A DNA stretch of 64,000 nt from Cycas panzhihuaensis (Eukaryota; Cycadophyta): positions 208,637,741-208,701,740 of the forward strand of contig CM041465.1 in assembly GCA_023213395.1 (NCBI GenBank), given 5' to 3'. Shown here piece by piece: positions 34,797-45,870 of the stretch (position 1 is its first letter; each line of letters begins with the position of its first letter). A program made the translations under genes and the position numbers. The notes beneath the pieces were generated by a model. It was not told where the DNA came from. It made no database searches and worked only from the letters and a program-made list of their open reading frames with translations.

Positions 34797-35862
34797 TGAT
34801 GAGGACAGCAGGGTGCCAAGAGGCCTACATTCTGAAACTTAAACAGGATCTTCAAGCTCTACCAGCTGCATTTCAGGCTAAGGTTAAGCAGGCAGGATGG
34901 AAAGACTACATTTATTGTAACCCTATGTATTATGACCTGGAATTAATGGACCAAATCCTCATGGCCCTAAAAATGCATAAGAAGGTCAAAATGGACGCAG
35001 ACATAGTCCATACCATCACTGGACTTCCCAAGGATGGAGAGGTTCCATTGGGAGCAAAAAGGTCGGAGGTAGACAGGGAAATGTGGCTGAGGGAACTATG
35101 CCGACTAACACTCAAATTATGTCGTGGAATCGTGGTAGCCGACATTATGGACTAAGACTTCAAGGGTGGCCAAAGTTATTAACTCGATTTTTGTCAAAGA
35201 GGAAGTATACCTACATCCAAGGAGGCATGATGCAGGTATTATTAAAAATCAGGGATGGAGAAAGAATGAATTGGTCAGAATTTTTGGCAGAGAACATGAG
35301 ACAACAGTTACAGGAAATCCGGACACATCCATTCCGCCATCCTTCATTGCTTTTGGCAATGTTATTTTACCAAAGGTCCCAAGTGCAGTTGACCAGAACT
35401 ACCATCTCTCCTCAGGAACCAATCATCAAACAGTGGGTAGCAGAGTTCCCAGATACAACAACGAGTATGGAAGCCAAACGGCGAGTTCAAAAGCAAATGC
35501 AAAAGGTGCTTACCTGGTTACAAAAAACACCAGGAACACCTATTCCTCATCGGACGAAGCAAGTTGTTCATCATCGCGGGAAGAGGAAGAAAGGGGAGGA
35601 GGAAACAGAAGAAGAAGAGGAGGAAGAAGCAGAAGCATCCTGGGAAGAATGGGAAGACTTCCCAGCAGCAGCAGAGGTCGGAGAACCCTCAGCACCTCCT
35701 ACACCGCAGGATAAAGCGGGACCTATCATTCAGATGATTCAGGACTTGGAGGCAGGGTACAAAGCAGAGATAGCGGCCCTTCAGGAAAAAATAAAGAAGA
35801 AGGATGCCATTATTGCCACCTTGATACGCATCAACGAGGAAATTTTGGGAGGACCAAGGTAG
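34797..35862 (+). pseudogene. Element D accessory ORF downstream of integrase
   Basis: ATG 34797 opens a frame (MMRTAGCQEAYILKLKQDLQ) running to about 35155, then the reading moves by one frame and continues to TAG at 35862. Motifs in order: QAGWKDYIYCNPMYYDLEL, HTITGLPKDGE, MQVLLKIRDGERMNWSEFLA, HPSLLLAMLFYQRSQV, a Lys-rich patch, a Glu tract (about 35590-35640) and a coiled coil (EAGYKAEIAALQEKIKKKDA). It resembles the ORF of element K in motif order. It may belong to the extra-ORF families known in plant Ty3/gypsy elements; no catalytic site is seen and its role is unknown. Confidence 0.6.
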
Positions 35863-35880
35863 CAGGAGCCGCCTTGAGAC

Positions 35881-35970
35881 AGAGTGGGGGAGGGATACCC
35901 CGAAATTTTGATTTTTTTGGAGTTTTGTTGAGCAAGGATGCTCAAACCCATAATCATGACTCGGGATAGA
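35881..35970 (+). other. Polypurine tract region of element D
   Basis: AGAGTGGGGGAGGGATA at 35881-35897 is the strongest purine run, but it lies about 75 bp before the 3' LTR. A short CGGGATAGA directly abuts the LTR. Which one primes is not clear. Confidence 0.45.
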
Positions 35971-36772
35971 TGTTGGAGTCAAAAGTGATCCAATGGTCGT
36001 GTGAGGACCAGAGGTAGGACAGATAACCCGAGTTGTGCAGGTACGGACCGTATGGAGGTACGCACGAGGCAAAACGGCAGAGAAACAAGCATTCAGGTGC
36101 GTATGACAGTGCGTGCACGGAATGGGTACGTATGATGACGTAAGCACGCGGAACAGAACCAAGCGGCGGTATGCACGACTCGGGGACCCGGTGAAGACCG
36201 TCGAGGTGCGGACGTGCATTTGGACGCACGGACTCAAAGGAATAATTAATTAAGTGCTTAACAAGTGATTAATGAAAGGTACGCATGATCGAAGGGGAAT
36301 GCGGTTATGACAAAATCATAACCCTTCAAAAAAGGTACCAAAGATGAGTACTTAAGGAGGTACGCATGATTCACGGTTAGGTGAGAGCCGGATATCGAGT
36401 ACGCAAAGGTGCAGGAGAGACGATGCGCATGATGACCAATTGGAGCATCACTGTATGATAAGTACCTTCTGGGTATGCATTGTATGAAGATCAGGATGTC
36501 ACTTGGAATGCTCAGAATGCATTCCACCTCGTAAATGAACTGTTGAATTAATAAAAGGAAGAGTTACGTGGAAATTGATGTATGCTTGATGTTGTGATGA
36601 TGATTTGTTGAAGTATGTATTGATTTGCATCATTGCGTGTACCATTCTGTGAATTATATATGGAATGTATGTGAATGACCATGTTGATAGTATCCTAAAA
36701 CTAGACTATAGCGCTGTGTAACCTTGACAAGTGTATTGATTCCACAAAGGGTGTGGAATCTCCAAGTCAACA
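35971..36772 (+). repeat. 3' LTR of element D
   Basis: It pairs with 26256-27062; differences are mainly transitions and small indels, concentrated in the GTACG-rich left part. It is followed by the CTTGT duplication. Confidence 0.95.
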
Positions 36773-36777
36773 CTTGT

Positions 36778-36944
36778 GAAGAAGGATAATTAATAAGTAC
36801 TTGATCATATGGCAGTCACTTCTACCCGAAGATGGCATCTAGGAATGTGAAGACATCCTCCAGAAGTTTCCAAACCTTCTCATGCTTTGAGGGCAAAGCA
36901 TCTCAAAGCTGGGGTTGGGGGGGGGGGGGGGAGCTGGGGGCGCT
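36778..36944 (+). pseudogene. pol: End of element C integrase and its PPT
   Basis: Resuming after D, the sequence reads a degraded chromodomain-like end (the GGCAGTCACTTCTACCCGA stretch with a TGGCATCTAGG tryptophan position). CTTTGAGGGCAAAGC and a G-run (36911-36931) then form the PPT before the LTR at 36945. Confidence 0.65.
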
Positions 36945-37273
36945 TGTTGCACTACTTGCAACTCCATTAGTTAACTGTAACAATAAGTCATTAATGAGAA
37001 TTAAGAACTAGTTAAGTATATGAATAATTGGTGGGAGATATCAATGGGTAGGAAATATTTAAATGGTTGCATACTTGCTTGCACAAATTCTCTCCTTCTA
37101 ATTGAACATCATATGTCTTGCAAATAAACTAAATCACCTGGTTAAGGGATTTTTTCAATGGCCTTTTTCTGTGTTTGTGATCTTTTTATTACCAATTGAT
37201 ATTTTCTCACATATGAGAGGTTGTTGATTTAGAGCCAAGAGCAAAGGAGGTAGTAGACATGAGGTCTTCTACA
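36945..37273 (+). repeat. 3' LTR of element C
   Basis: TGTTGCACTACTTGCAACTC to GGTCTTCTACA pairs with 8542-8866. It is followed by TATTG, the target duplication, and then by element E sequence. Confidence 0.9.
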
Positions 37274-37278
37274 TATTG

Positions 37279-38245
37279 TTGGGGATGTTTGCATATGCAA
37301 TGCACCCAAAAACTTCAAAATAATCAACGAAAGACTTCTGACTAGCCAATTTCTTTTCCAGTATCATGCCATTGTCTACTTTTGTTGGTACCTAGTTCAA
37401 CACATAAATAACAGTCCCAACAACTTCTACCCAATAGTTCTATGGTAAATTCCATGCATGCACCATACAACTTACCATCTCCATCATGGTATGATTCTTT
37501 TGCTCTACAATACCATTTTGTTGTGGGGCAAATGAGATCATGAATTCTTGTTTGATACCATGCCTAAGGCAGAATTGATTGAAGGCATGATTGTCATATT
37601 CCTTTTTGTTATCACTTCTCAAAGTTTTTATCTTCTTACCACATCCATTCTCGACTCTAGCTTGCCACCCTTGAAAGCAATTGAACACTTCTAAGTTATT
37701 CTTTAAAAAATACACCCAATTTTTTCTAGTGTAATTATCCACAAACACCAAGCTATATCGAACTCCTCCTAATGAAGGAAGGGGGAGTGGACCCATCACA
37801 TTTGAGTTTACAAGTTGTAGCTTTTCCTTGGCTCTTTAGGCTTTATCCTGAGCAAAAGGATATTTGTGATGCTTTCCATACACATAGCCTTCACATATAC
37901 CATTTGAACACAAGATCTATGGCAACCCTTCCACCATCTTCAACTTGTTCATCAATGATATATTGCCATGATTAAGATGCCCTAGCCTTTCATGCCATAA
38001 TTGACTACTATTATCTACACTAGCAACAAAGGCATATGATTGATTTGGATTTTAAAAATTTTCAAGCACCCAAAAATCATTGTTCACCCAAATATCACAT
38101 AGCTTCTTTGAATCCTTAATTAAGCACTTATCTTCGTAAAGCTCGATCTTCAAACCCTTTTTGTAGATTTTCCAAGCTGAGAGAAGATTCTTCTTCATCT
38201 TCAGTGCATAATACACCTGGTTGAAATTCCCCCCTACAAGATTCG
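37279..38245 (-). pseudogene. pol: Element E integrase and pre-integrase
   Basis: On the minus strand: pre-integrase (VYYALKMKKNLLSAWKIYKK, LGHLNHGNISLM), then the core MGPLPLPSLGGVRYSLVFVD, TLRSDNKKEYDNHAFNQFCL and FAPQQNGIVEQKNHTMMEMV. DNKKEY replaces the usual DNGxEF/Y. It is close in sequence to element H at 63386-63766. It ends at an FGCIAYA-type stretch interrupted by element C. Confidence 0.85.
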
Positions 38246-38431
38246 TTTAATCAGGAGACAGAAGGCAGATATCAGAACTCAACAACTTTATTGAGGGAAT
38301 GAGTTTCTTAAATACATGACTAGGTTGGTATCCGTTATAACTTGACGTGTAACCAACACCTAACAATATGACACATGTCATCATTACATACATTAATTAC
38401 GTGGTTAATGATAAAACATTACCTCTCTACA
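38246..38431 (-). repeat. Putative 3' LTR of element F
   Basis: On the minus strand a purine run (AAGAGAGGG) is followed by TGTAGAGAGGTAATG, a copia LTR start. An AATAAAG lies near the transcribed end. No partner LTR is present, so the inner border is approximate. Confidence 0.55.
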
Positions 38432-38438
38432 CCCTCTC

Positions 38439-39030
38439 TTAATGTTTTATCTCTTTCAAACCTATTTTGTTTCTCAAAAACTAGAGTTTTTCTTTTCCTA
38501 AAGATTTTGTCAACAGATCTACAGTTTGTTCTGCAATAGGACAATATTCCAGTTTAATTTCTTTATAAAGTGATGATGTACTTCTATGTGCTTAGTTCTG
38601 GCATGAAGAACAGGATTTTTAGTCAGCTTGATAGCACTTTGATTATCACAGGTTGTATCTCAATTAGAAGCTGCCGGAGCCATACTGCTTCACAGGTGGT
38701 TGTTACTGCTGCTTTATACTTTGCTTCAGTTGATGAGAGTGCGATAGTGGGTTGCTTTTTGCTACACCATGAAATTGCAGCTGATCCTAGGAAGAGACAA
38801 TATCCACTGGTTGACTTCCTTTGATCTTTATCACCTGCCCAATCTGAGTCACAATATCCTATAAGTTCTGCTAATTCCTTTTTTGAGTAGACTAATTTCA
38901 ATTTTTTTGTGCTCCGCAAGTATCTCAATATTCTCCAGGTTGCCTTCCAATGTCTAACTCTAGATTCTTGCATGTATTTGGAAAGTAATCCAACAGAGTA
39001 AGATATATCAGGTCTGGTAGTCATGAGATA
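38439..39030 (-). pseudogene. pol: Element F RNase H
   Basis: RPDISYSVGLLSKYMQ, RHWKATWRILRYLRSTKK, GYCDSDWAGDKDQRKSTSGY and ALSSTEAKYKAAVTT are textbook copia RNase H motifs in a single frame from 39024. The frame changes near 38620; the end reads VDLLTKSLGKEKL, then a stop at 38439. Confidence 0.95.
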
Positions 39031-40178
39031 GATCAGACTTCCAATTAATTGTCTATATAAGGTGACATCAACTGTCTATTCTCTCTCGTCAGGTACTAAG
39101 TTGCAGTTGATCTCCATGGGGGTAGCACAAGGATTGCAATCTGTCATTCTGAACCTTTCCAGCAAATCTTTTATGTATTTACTTTGTGAGATGGAAATGT
39201 ATCCCTTCTATTGACTTACTTCCATTCCCAAATAGTAACTGAGAGAACCAAGGTCAGTCATTTAAAATTTCTGTTCTAACTATCCCTTTGTTTCTATAAT
39301 TGTTTTGTCATCATTTCCTCTCAATATCATATCATCTACATAAACAACAATTATAGTGATTTATTCATTTCTTTTCTTTGTGTACAGGCTGGAATCTGCA
39401 TTATAACGTTGTAAACCATTATTGCATAGATGTTGATCCAATTTGGCGTACCATGCACGAGGAGCTTGCTTTAGTCCGTACAATGCCTTTTTTAATTTGC
39501 ACACTAATTGTTCTTGTCCTTTCTTGACATATCCTTCGGGTTGTGCCATGTATACGTCTTCTTCAAGATCACCATTTAAAAAAGCACTCTTCAGATCTAG
39601 TTGGAAAATTTTCCAGTTGTGCAATGCTGCAAGTGCTATCACAGCCCCATCAGATTCAACTTGGCCACAGGTAAGAAGGTTTCTTCCAAATCAATTCCAG
39701 TTGTTTGAGTATAACCTTTTGCCACCAAACAGGCCTTATATTTTTTAACATTTCCATCTGCACCTTCTTTAATTTTGTATACCCATCTGCAATTAACTAC
39801 AGATTTGTTTGAGGGAAGTTCTACTAATTCCCATGTCTGATTCTTGTTAATCGAATCCATTTCAGCATCCATTGCTGCCTTCCATTGTGATTGATTTTGG
39901 GCCTCTTGAAATGATTGGGGTTCAACTCTACTAAGCAAGGCTTTTGGTTTTTGCCCTCTCGTTCTGTGATCAAATGTATTTCCCCCTTCTTCAATGGTCT
40001 TAATGAACCATTTGAGCAATTTCTTTTCATTTTTTGAGTGTTCTCTTGTTCCTGCGGGCTCTAGATATGATTCTGGTTCCTGTGTTGTGCTTCCTTCTTC
40101 GCTTGAGTCTTCGTGAGATGGGCATGGCATGATTTCTTCAGTAGTGACATCTGAGATTTCTTTACTTGAATTCTCCAT
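39031..40178 (-). pseudogene. pol: Element F reverse transcriptase
   Basis: Frames 40178-39639 and 39642-39361 give NQTWELVELPSNKSVVNCRW, LVAKGYTQTTGIDLEETF, FQLDLKSAFLNGDLEEDVYM and KALYGLKQAPRAWYAKLD. VVYVDDMIL at about 39330 keeps both catalytic Asp. An acidic Ser/Glu-rich linker (near 40100) precedes RT. One frameshift near 39640 is visible. Confidence 0.95.
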
Positions 40179-40199
40179 ATCTTCTTCTATTATCCTAAT

Positions 40200-41381
40200 T
40201 TAAGACTGGGAATTCAAGTTTCCTTCATCAAAAACTACATCTCTAATGACATATATTTTGTTTGTTTTGGGATCAATACATTTATATGCCTTTGAATTTT
40301 TACTATATCCTATCATAATGTATTCAATGCTCTTTGCATCAATTTTTGACTTGTTTTTGTCTGGTATGTGCACATATGCTTGGCTACCAAATACTTTAAA
40401 AGAGTTGACATCAAGTTTTTTACCTATCCATGCTTCTTCTGGTATGATATTTTCCAATACTTTGGTTGGACTTCTATTTACAAGATAACAAGTTGTATTC
40501 ACGGCTTCTGCCCAATATGACTTGGGAACCTGCTTTTGATGCACCATGCTACGAACCATTTCCATCAGAGTTCTATTTTTCCTTTCAGCAACTCCGTTAG
40601 ACTATGGAGTGTAGGGAGTGGTGATTTGTCTTTGAATTCCATTCTTTTTGCAATAAGTCATAAACTCACTGGAGATATATTCACCTCCTCCATCTGGTTT
40701 GATACACTTTATTTTGGATTTCGAATCAAGTTCTACTTCTACGTTAAATTCTTTAAAGATTTCAAAGACCTCTGATTTATTATGCAAAAAATATACTTAG
40801 ACTTTTCTAGTGAAATCATCAATGAAGGTTAAGAAGTACTTGCAACCATTTATTGAAATTGTTGTAATTGGCCCACATAGATCTGTGTGGATTAGTTCCA
40901 GTTTATTTTGTGATCTCCATTTACTTTCTTTGGGTGATTTTTTCCAAATTGGCATCCTTCACATACAAAATTTTCTGAAGTAATGTTATGTAATCCATGC
41001 ACCACGTCATATTTTTTTCATTTTCCTTAAAGTTCTTATTGGAAGATGTCCATACTTCAAATGCCACATTTTATTATCAAGATTCATAGCAGTACAAGCT
41101 TTTGGACAGGGTATTACAAGATTTGAAACTAATTTGTATAGATCATTGCTCCTAATGCCTTTGGCAATGGTTTCCGCATTATTTTTCATGTCCAGTATTA
41201 GATAGAGGCCTTCTTCATCAAACACAGTTCTTAGCCCTTTCTTGCTGAGTTGTGAGATAGACAAAAGATTCATTTTGAGATTAGGAACCCATAGAACATT
41301 TCCAATTTTTTTTACATTACCTTGTACACAAACAGAAACAATACCCACTCCCTTAATTTCTAGTGGATATTTGTCACCCAA
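40200..41381 (-). pseudogene. pol: Element F integrase and pre-integrase
   Basis: Pre-integrase reads NVLWVPNLKMNLLSISQLSK and MWHLKYGHLPIRTLRKMKKI (41381-41007). The core has KIKCIKPDGGGEYISSEFM and YCKKNGIQRQITTPYTP. The C-terminal side reads KSYWAEAVNTTCYLVNRSP and FGSQAYVHIPDKNKSKID. The frame is broken near 40990 and 40600. Confidence 0.9.
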
Positions 41382-42233
41382 TCTTACTGATCTGCTGATG
41401 TCATAGGGTTTCAGACTTTCACCAATCTTGACTATTTGCCATGTGTCGTGGAGCTCCAGAGTCGATAAACCACATATCAGTTTCCTTTAATCCTGCTAAC
41501 AAGGCAACTATGAATGTTGTCTCTTCTTCATCTTCTTCAGTTTGTTCTTTGTTGTAGTTCCCCACTGGCCTTTTCCCTCTCCGAATGTCTACTCTTCTCT
41601 GGGGACATTGATATGGATAATGTCCTATCTGTCCACAATGATAACACATGTCAAATGCTCTGTAGGTACTGGTGAAGTGTCAAGATTTGCTACAATTAAA
41701 ACATATTTTGGAATCACGACTTCTTCCACGTCCTCTGTTGTCCAAATATCATCCACGAGCAAAATTTTTGGAATCTAGAGATTGTCCTCTTCTAGTTCGG
41801 ACAGGATTTCCCCAGCACTCAACAATCCATTTCTAAGAGAGGTGACTTTGTGTATGAATTCTATCACAGTTTCATGCTCTCTCATGTGTAATTTATACAA
41901 TTCTTCCTTCAAAGTGAATATCCGAGCTTTATTTTTTTGACCAAACAAATTTTCGAAACATTTCCAAATGCTTGATGTGGAGGTTAGTTTTTCAACATAT
42001 ACCAACATAGAGTCTAATATTGATAGTTTGAGAATGATAACACCTGCATTCTCTCTTTCTAACCAACTAGGTAGGATTGCATTGACATCGTTCGCCTTGA
42101 TTTCATTCTCGAGAGCAATATTCCAAGGATTTCGAGCCCTAAGTAGGGTTTCAATCTTAATTTTCCAGATATGATAGTTATTCTCAGTAAGTTTATCCTA
42201 TTTTGAGAGTCCAAATAGAGGAGCAGCCATCAT
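41382..42233 (-). pseudogene. gag: Element F gag, CCHC knuckle and protease
   Basis: It starts MMAAPLFGLSK at 42233, the usual copia gag opening, with an in-frame stop shortly after. YVEKLTSTSSIWKCFENLFG and LYKLHMREHETVIEFIHKV follow. The knuckle CYHCGQIGHYPYQCPQ (near 41640) is intact, and the protease site is MWFIDSGAPRHMANS (near 41470). Confidence 0.9.
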
Positions 42234-42640
42234 AAATGTAGAGAGAGGAGACGGGATTGATCTAATCGTACAATTGTACGGATTCCCATACAAAACCCTA
42301 AGTGTATGGATTAGGGCAAGTTATACCTCAAAAGATAGGTTTTTCCGTCGTCTATCTGGATCTGGACTCAGTTTTGTAAAATTGTTTCTCAGATTGAAGA
42401 AATCAGCCTCGAACAACTACACAGATGACTAGGTTTTTGAGACATTTTTGCAAAATTCTGCTAAAAAACTCAATGAATTCAAAGGAAAATGAATGGAATC
42501 ACTTAATAATAAATATTTGGAGCTATAAATGCCCAGCTGGGAGCTCTTTTTTCCAAATCCCTGGGAGCTCTTTTTTCCAAATCCCTGGGAGCTCTAAATC
42601 TATGCTATAGCTCTTCATCGGCACTCTACAACTCCTTGGA
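42234..42640 (-). other. Region upstream of element F gag
   Basis: On the minus strand this would be the leader of F. A TATA-like GCATTTATAGC lies near 42525-42535. There is no Met-type primer site and no match to the LTR at 38246. Confidence 0.4.
42537..42597. repeat. 24-bp tandem repeat, about 2.5 copies
   Basis: CTGGGAGCTCTTTTTTCCAA plus ATCC repeats exactly from 42537 and 42561; a third partial copy starts at 42585. Each unit contains the palindrome GAGCTC. Confidence 0.95.
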
Positions 42641-44213
42641 AGGTGCCTCATCTCATTGCGGGTCCCACGCATTTGTCTCAAGACCATACATCACCCTTTT
42701 AGTCTATATGCAACTCCACATCCACAGTTGTATGTGCACCCAATTGACTAATTTTTTTTAGTCTTGTTTCTCTATTGATTGCTCTTACGGCCGTGTAACA
42801 CTCAATGTATCATTATTGGACTGTTATGGGCCCAACCAACTAGTCTTAGTTGAATCCAAGCTGTACCGAGGCAAATTGAATGACCTGCTATTCGTGTGCC
42901 TCTCATCATTGTGAAATCCTCTGTACTTTCTCCACAAAGCACCAAATCGCTCAAAGTGAGTCTAAAAATGATTATGCTTAGTTGAGAAACCCAGATCTAT
43001 AGTCAAATCTGAGATTTGATCAGCCATTTGATCGGATTTTTCATCTGTTCGATTAAACTTTCAGCCATCGTTCGTTGCCATAAATCTGTTTTTCGAAAAG
43101 AAATTTCAAATTCAACTTTGTTTTTTTTAACCTGAGGTTACACATTTGAGAATATGCTCCTTTTAATATTCTTCCTTTACCTAAAGTTTCTTTTTTCAAA
43201 GTAATATTTAATTGATATTTTATCATTTAAAGGTTGCTTACTCACTTTTTTAAATTTTGAGTTCACTTTTTCACATTAAAAAAAAATTGCATGAGCAAAT
43301 AGTGACTCAATAAGTGATTTTTAGCATTATTTTCATTGTAAATGTGAAAAAATTTCACTTCTTTAAGTACTTTCCTAAGGCTCCTTGCATGATGACCTAG
43401 TACCCTAGTCAAAAAGGGTTCAAGAATTCACCTTTCTTGATAAAACATCACTCATTTTTCTTGGATGGTTAGGACTATTTAAAGTCCTAACACTTGGTTG
43501 TTGTTGTTTACTTTGGTAAGTGACTCATTTCATCTTCAAGTTGATCATTTTTCATTAAAAACGAAACCCCTTGCTATATCACATTAAGCAAAAAACTTGG
43601 TTTTTACTTGGTTTTGTAAGCACTTTTCTTATTTTTTAAAGTGCCTTTGTAAACACACTTGTTGTGTTCTTAATGTACATCATTGCTTCCATTTAAAGCT
43701 CATTGTAAGCTGTTTTATAAAGTATTTTTTGACAAATATATCTACCAAGTAAAATCTACCTAAAGTCAACTTTAACAATCTTACAAAGTGACTTTAAAAT
43801 TTGGTGGGAGAGGTTCGAAAAAGGTTAAATCCTTGCCTCTAAAGGAAAGCATTATAAAACATTAGGTGCATGACAATTAAGGTTAGCATATGACAATTAA
43901 GGTTTCTTGAGGAAAATGAGGTTTGAAAACGGTATTATTGGGGTTATGAATCCCAAGGAAAGCATAGTATGTCCATGCAGATCAACTCTATTTGCATTGT
44001 TCTAGATTTGACTTGGTCAACTATTGGATCTCTTTTATGGATCAAGGTTGGACCAACTTTATAGCCTAGTTCTCCACCCCTCATCATTCTCTTCAATTAT
44101 TAGATTTTCTAGTAAGATTAGGACTGTTGGTTTGTTAGAAGGTGGAACTTCAGTGACAAAAGCTTAGAGTTTCCAAGTTTATCTGCTAGCTTCAAGAGTT
44201 TTACGACTTAAAC
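42641..44213. other. AT-rich stretch between F and G, unassigned
   Basis: No transposon protein is recognisable on either strand. A near-direct repeat GCATATGACAATTAAGGTT/GTGCATGACAATTAAGGTTA lies near 43868-43903. It should contain the missing 5' LTR of G or F, but no match to 48381-48911 or 38246-38431 could be found by eye. Confidence 0.4.
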
Positions 44214-45150
44214 ATGACTGCTATAAACATGCTCAATGCATATACCACTAAATTGATTGGACAAGATAATTATCAAGAATGAAAATAACAAACTTAAAAT
44301 ATGTTGATCATGAATGAATTTTGGGGATATGTTTCTGGTAAAATTCTCAAACCTATACCTGTGCGAAGTGAGATTGATGAAAATGTCATTGTTCATCTAG
44401 ATCCAGATCTTGTTGTTGTTTGGGAATCCAAAGATGAAATTGCCTTGGATTTTTTGCATATGATCATTGATGTGAATGTTGATCAAAATATTGATGTGTT
44501 GAGACTTCTAAGGAAGCTTGGGACACTTTGTTCTAATTATATGAAAGGCGAGATGAAGCTCGCATTATGATGGTTAAAGCCAAACTCTACTTGAAATTTG
44601 TAAGGCCTATGTTAGCATTTTTTTCTTCAATCAAAGAGATTTGTAATGAGTTGAACACAGTAGGTAAACCAACTTCTAGAGACGAGCTTGTGACAACAAT
44701 TGTGCATGCATTGCTTAAAGACTATAATGGATTCATTTCATCCATTACTCACGATAGCTCACTTTCAACAATAACTTTCAATCAACTTGAAAGTTTACTT
44801 CTTCAAGAGGAGCAAATTTACCTAAGGGAAGATGAGGAGCCATCTATGTCAGCAGCATTTACGGCTAAGTTAAAGGCCAAACAAGGTCCCAAACTTTCAC
44901 TCACAAAATAGTTTGGGAACATGAACATTGGCACTTCAAAAGCCAATGTAATCTATCATTATTGTGGCAAAGTTGGCCACATAGCTCCTGAATGTCGAAA
45001 GAAGCAAGTTGATCTCCAACAATCTAGATATCAACAGCCACGTTAGTAGCAGCAGAGGCAACAATAGCCTCGTTAACAGTTCCAACAACAACTACATTTC
45101 TAGTAATAGCAATAGCAACAACAACCCCCTCAACCAAATTGAGGTGCTTA
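44214..45150 (+). pseudogene. gag: Element G gag
   Basis: ATG 44214 starts MTAINMLNAYTTKLIGQDNY; after a stop the frame continues with MNEFWGYVSGKILKP and, after a frame change, VRPMLAFFSSIKEICNELNT and FNQLESLLLQEEQIYL. The knuckle near 44955 reads YHYCGKVGHIAPEC with the first Cys lost to Tyr. A Gln/Asn/Ser-rich tail follows. Confidence 0.85.
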
Positions 45151-45870
45151 TCGAGGAGGTCAAAGAGGAAGGGGGGTTTCAAAGGTGGCAATCAACGCCA
45201 CTCAAACCTGTTTGCAGATGAAGATAAGCTCTTTTGTGCTTATCACACTTCAGATGTTGATCAAACATGGATCATTGATTCGGGAGCATCTCGTCATATG
45301 ACAGAAAGTGAAGGACTCTTATATGACATCAAAGAAGGAATGGGTCAATCAGCCACATTTGGCAAAAATGAATCCATACAGATTTCAGGTATAGGCAAAT
45401 TTGTCTCTTTTCATTCACCTGCCAATCTTTCTTCCACATTTCCTACTGGAGATGCCTATTTTATCCCTTCAATGGAGAAGAATCTACTATCTGTTAGTGA
45501 ATTGGATAAACAACAGATGAGCGTTTTGTTTTAAAGTGGGAAATGCACTATTAGTGACAAGTATGCTCAAGTGGTAGCCATTGGTCATGAAGACCATGGA
45601 CTTTATAAGATGGATGCAAATAATATCACACTTATACAACATACTCAGTCACTCAATCAATGTCAAAGATTCAACTTTGGCATCAATGTCTAGGCCATTT
45701 GAGCTTAGATAATATCAAGATGATGGTGAACAAAAACATGGTGCATGGGCTTCCAAGACTTTATGGATCAAAATGTCTTTGTGAAGCTTTCATAATGGGG
45801 ACACAACATCGACAGCCTTTTCCTAAAGGTAAAGCATGGCATGCATCACATCCCTTGTAGTTGATCCACT
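45151..45870 (+). pseudogene. pol: Element G protease and pre-integrase
   Basis: QTWIIDSGASRHMTES (near 45265) is an intact copia protease site, followed by FIPSMEKNLLSVSELDKQQM. The pre-integrase finger IQLWHQCLGHLSLDNIKMMV (45666) follows after a stop. The second half of the finger (CEAFIMGTQHRQPFPKG) keeps one Cys. Confidence 0.85.

Larger units (their letters stand above)
26256..36772 (+). mobile_element. Element D: Tat-like Ty3/gypsy retrotransposon with extra ORFs
   Basis: LTRs are 26256-27062 (807 bp) and 35971-36772 (802 bp), both TGTTGGAGTC...AAGTCAACA, with perfect duplication CTTGT (26251-26255 and 36773-36777). Order inside: gag with two CCHC knuckles, protease, an ORF with two gag-like domains, RT, RNase H, integrase, a tandem array, an accessory ORF and the 3' LTR. 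It has more CpG than its host elements. The Tat-type label rests on the RT sequence and on the array-plus-ORF 3' region; I saw no chromodomain. Confidence 0.95.
8542..37273 (+). mobile_element. Element C: Ty3/gypsy retrotransposon inserted in E
   Basis: LTRs are 8542-8866 and 36945-37273, both TGTT...CTACA, with perfect duplication TATTG (8537-8541 and 37274-37278). The target was E's integrase region; joining the flanks restores E's reading order. Internal order is gag, protease, RT, RNase H, integrase, PPT. The element is interrupted by B after the protease and by D in the integrase C-terminus. Hand comparison of the LTRs gives about 44 differences over about 320 bp. Confidence 0.9.
38246..42233 (-). 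mobile_element. Element F: Ty1/copia retrotransposon, minus strand, inside E
   Basis: A nearly complete copia order is readable on the minus strand: gag (from 42233), CCHC and protease, pre-integrase, integrase, RT with YVDD, RNase H, PPT and a short 3' LTR. No 5' LTR matching 38246-38431 and no primer site is found upstream of gag, so the 5' end is missing or unrecognised. The left border with E is inferred from where E's pre-integrase reading stops. Confidence 0.8.

Noticed and set aside
26256-36772. Element D as an endogenous pararetrovirus, because of gag-like modules next to protease and RT
   Set aside because: It has paired LTRs, a 5-bp target duplication and a full integrase, and no movement-protein motif.
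36911-36944. G-run as a regulatory G-quadruplex
   Set aside because: It is better explained as an expanded polypurine tract directly before the 3' LTR of C; similar runs precede G's LTR.
43000-44100. 5' LTR of element G
   Set aside because: By eye there is no similarity to the 3' LTR at 48381-48911 and no primer site before the gag ATG.
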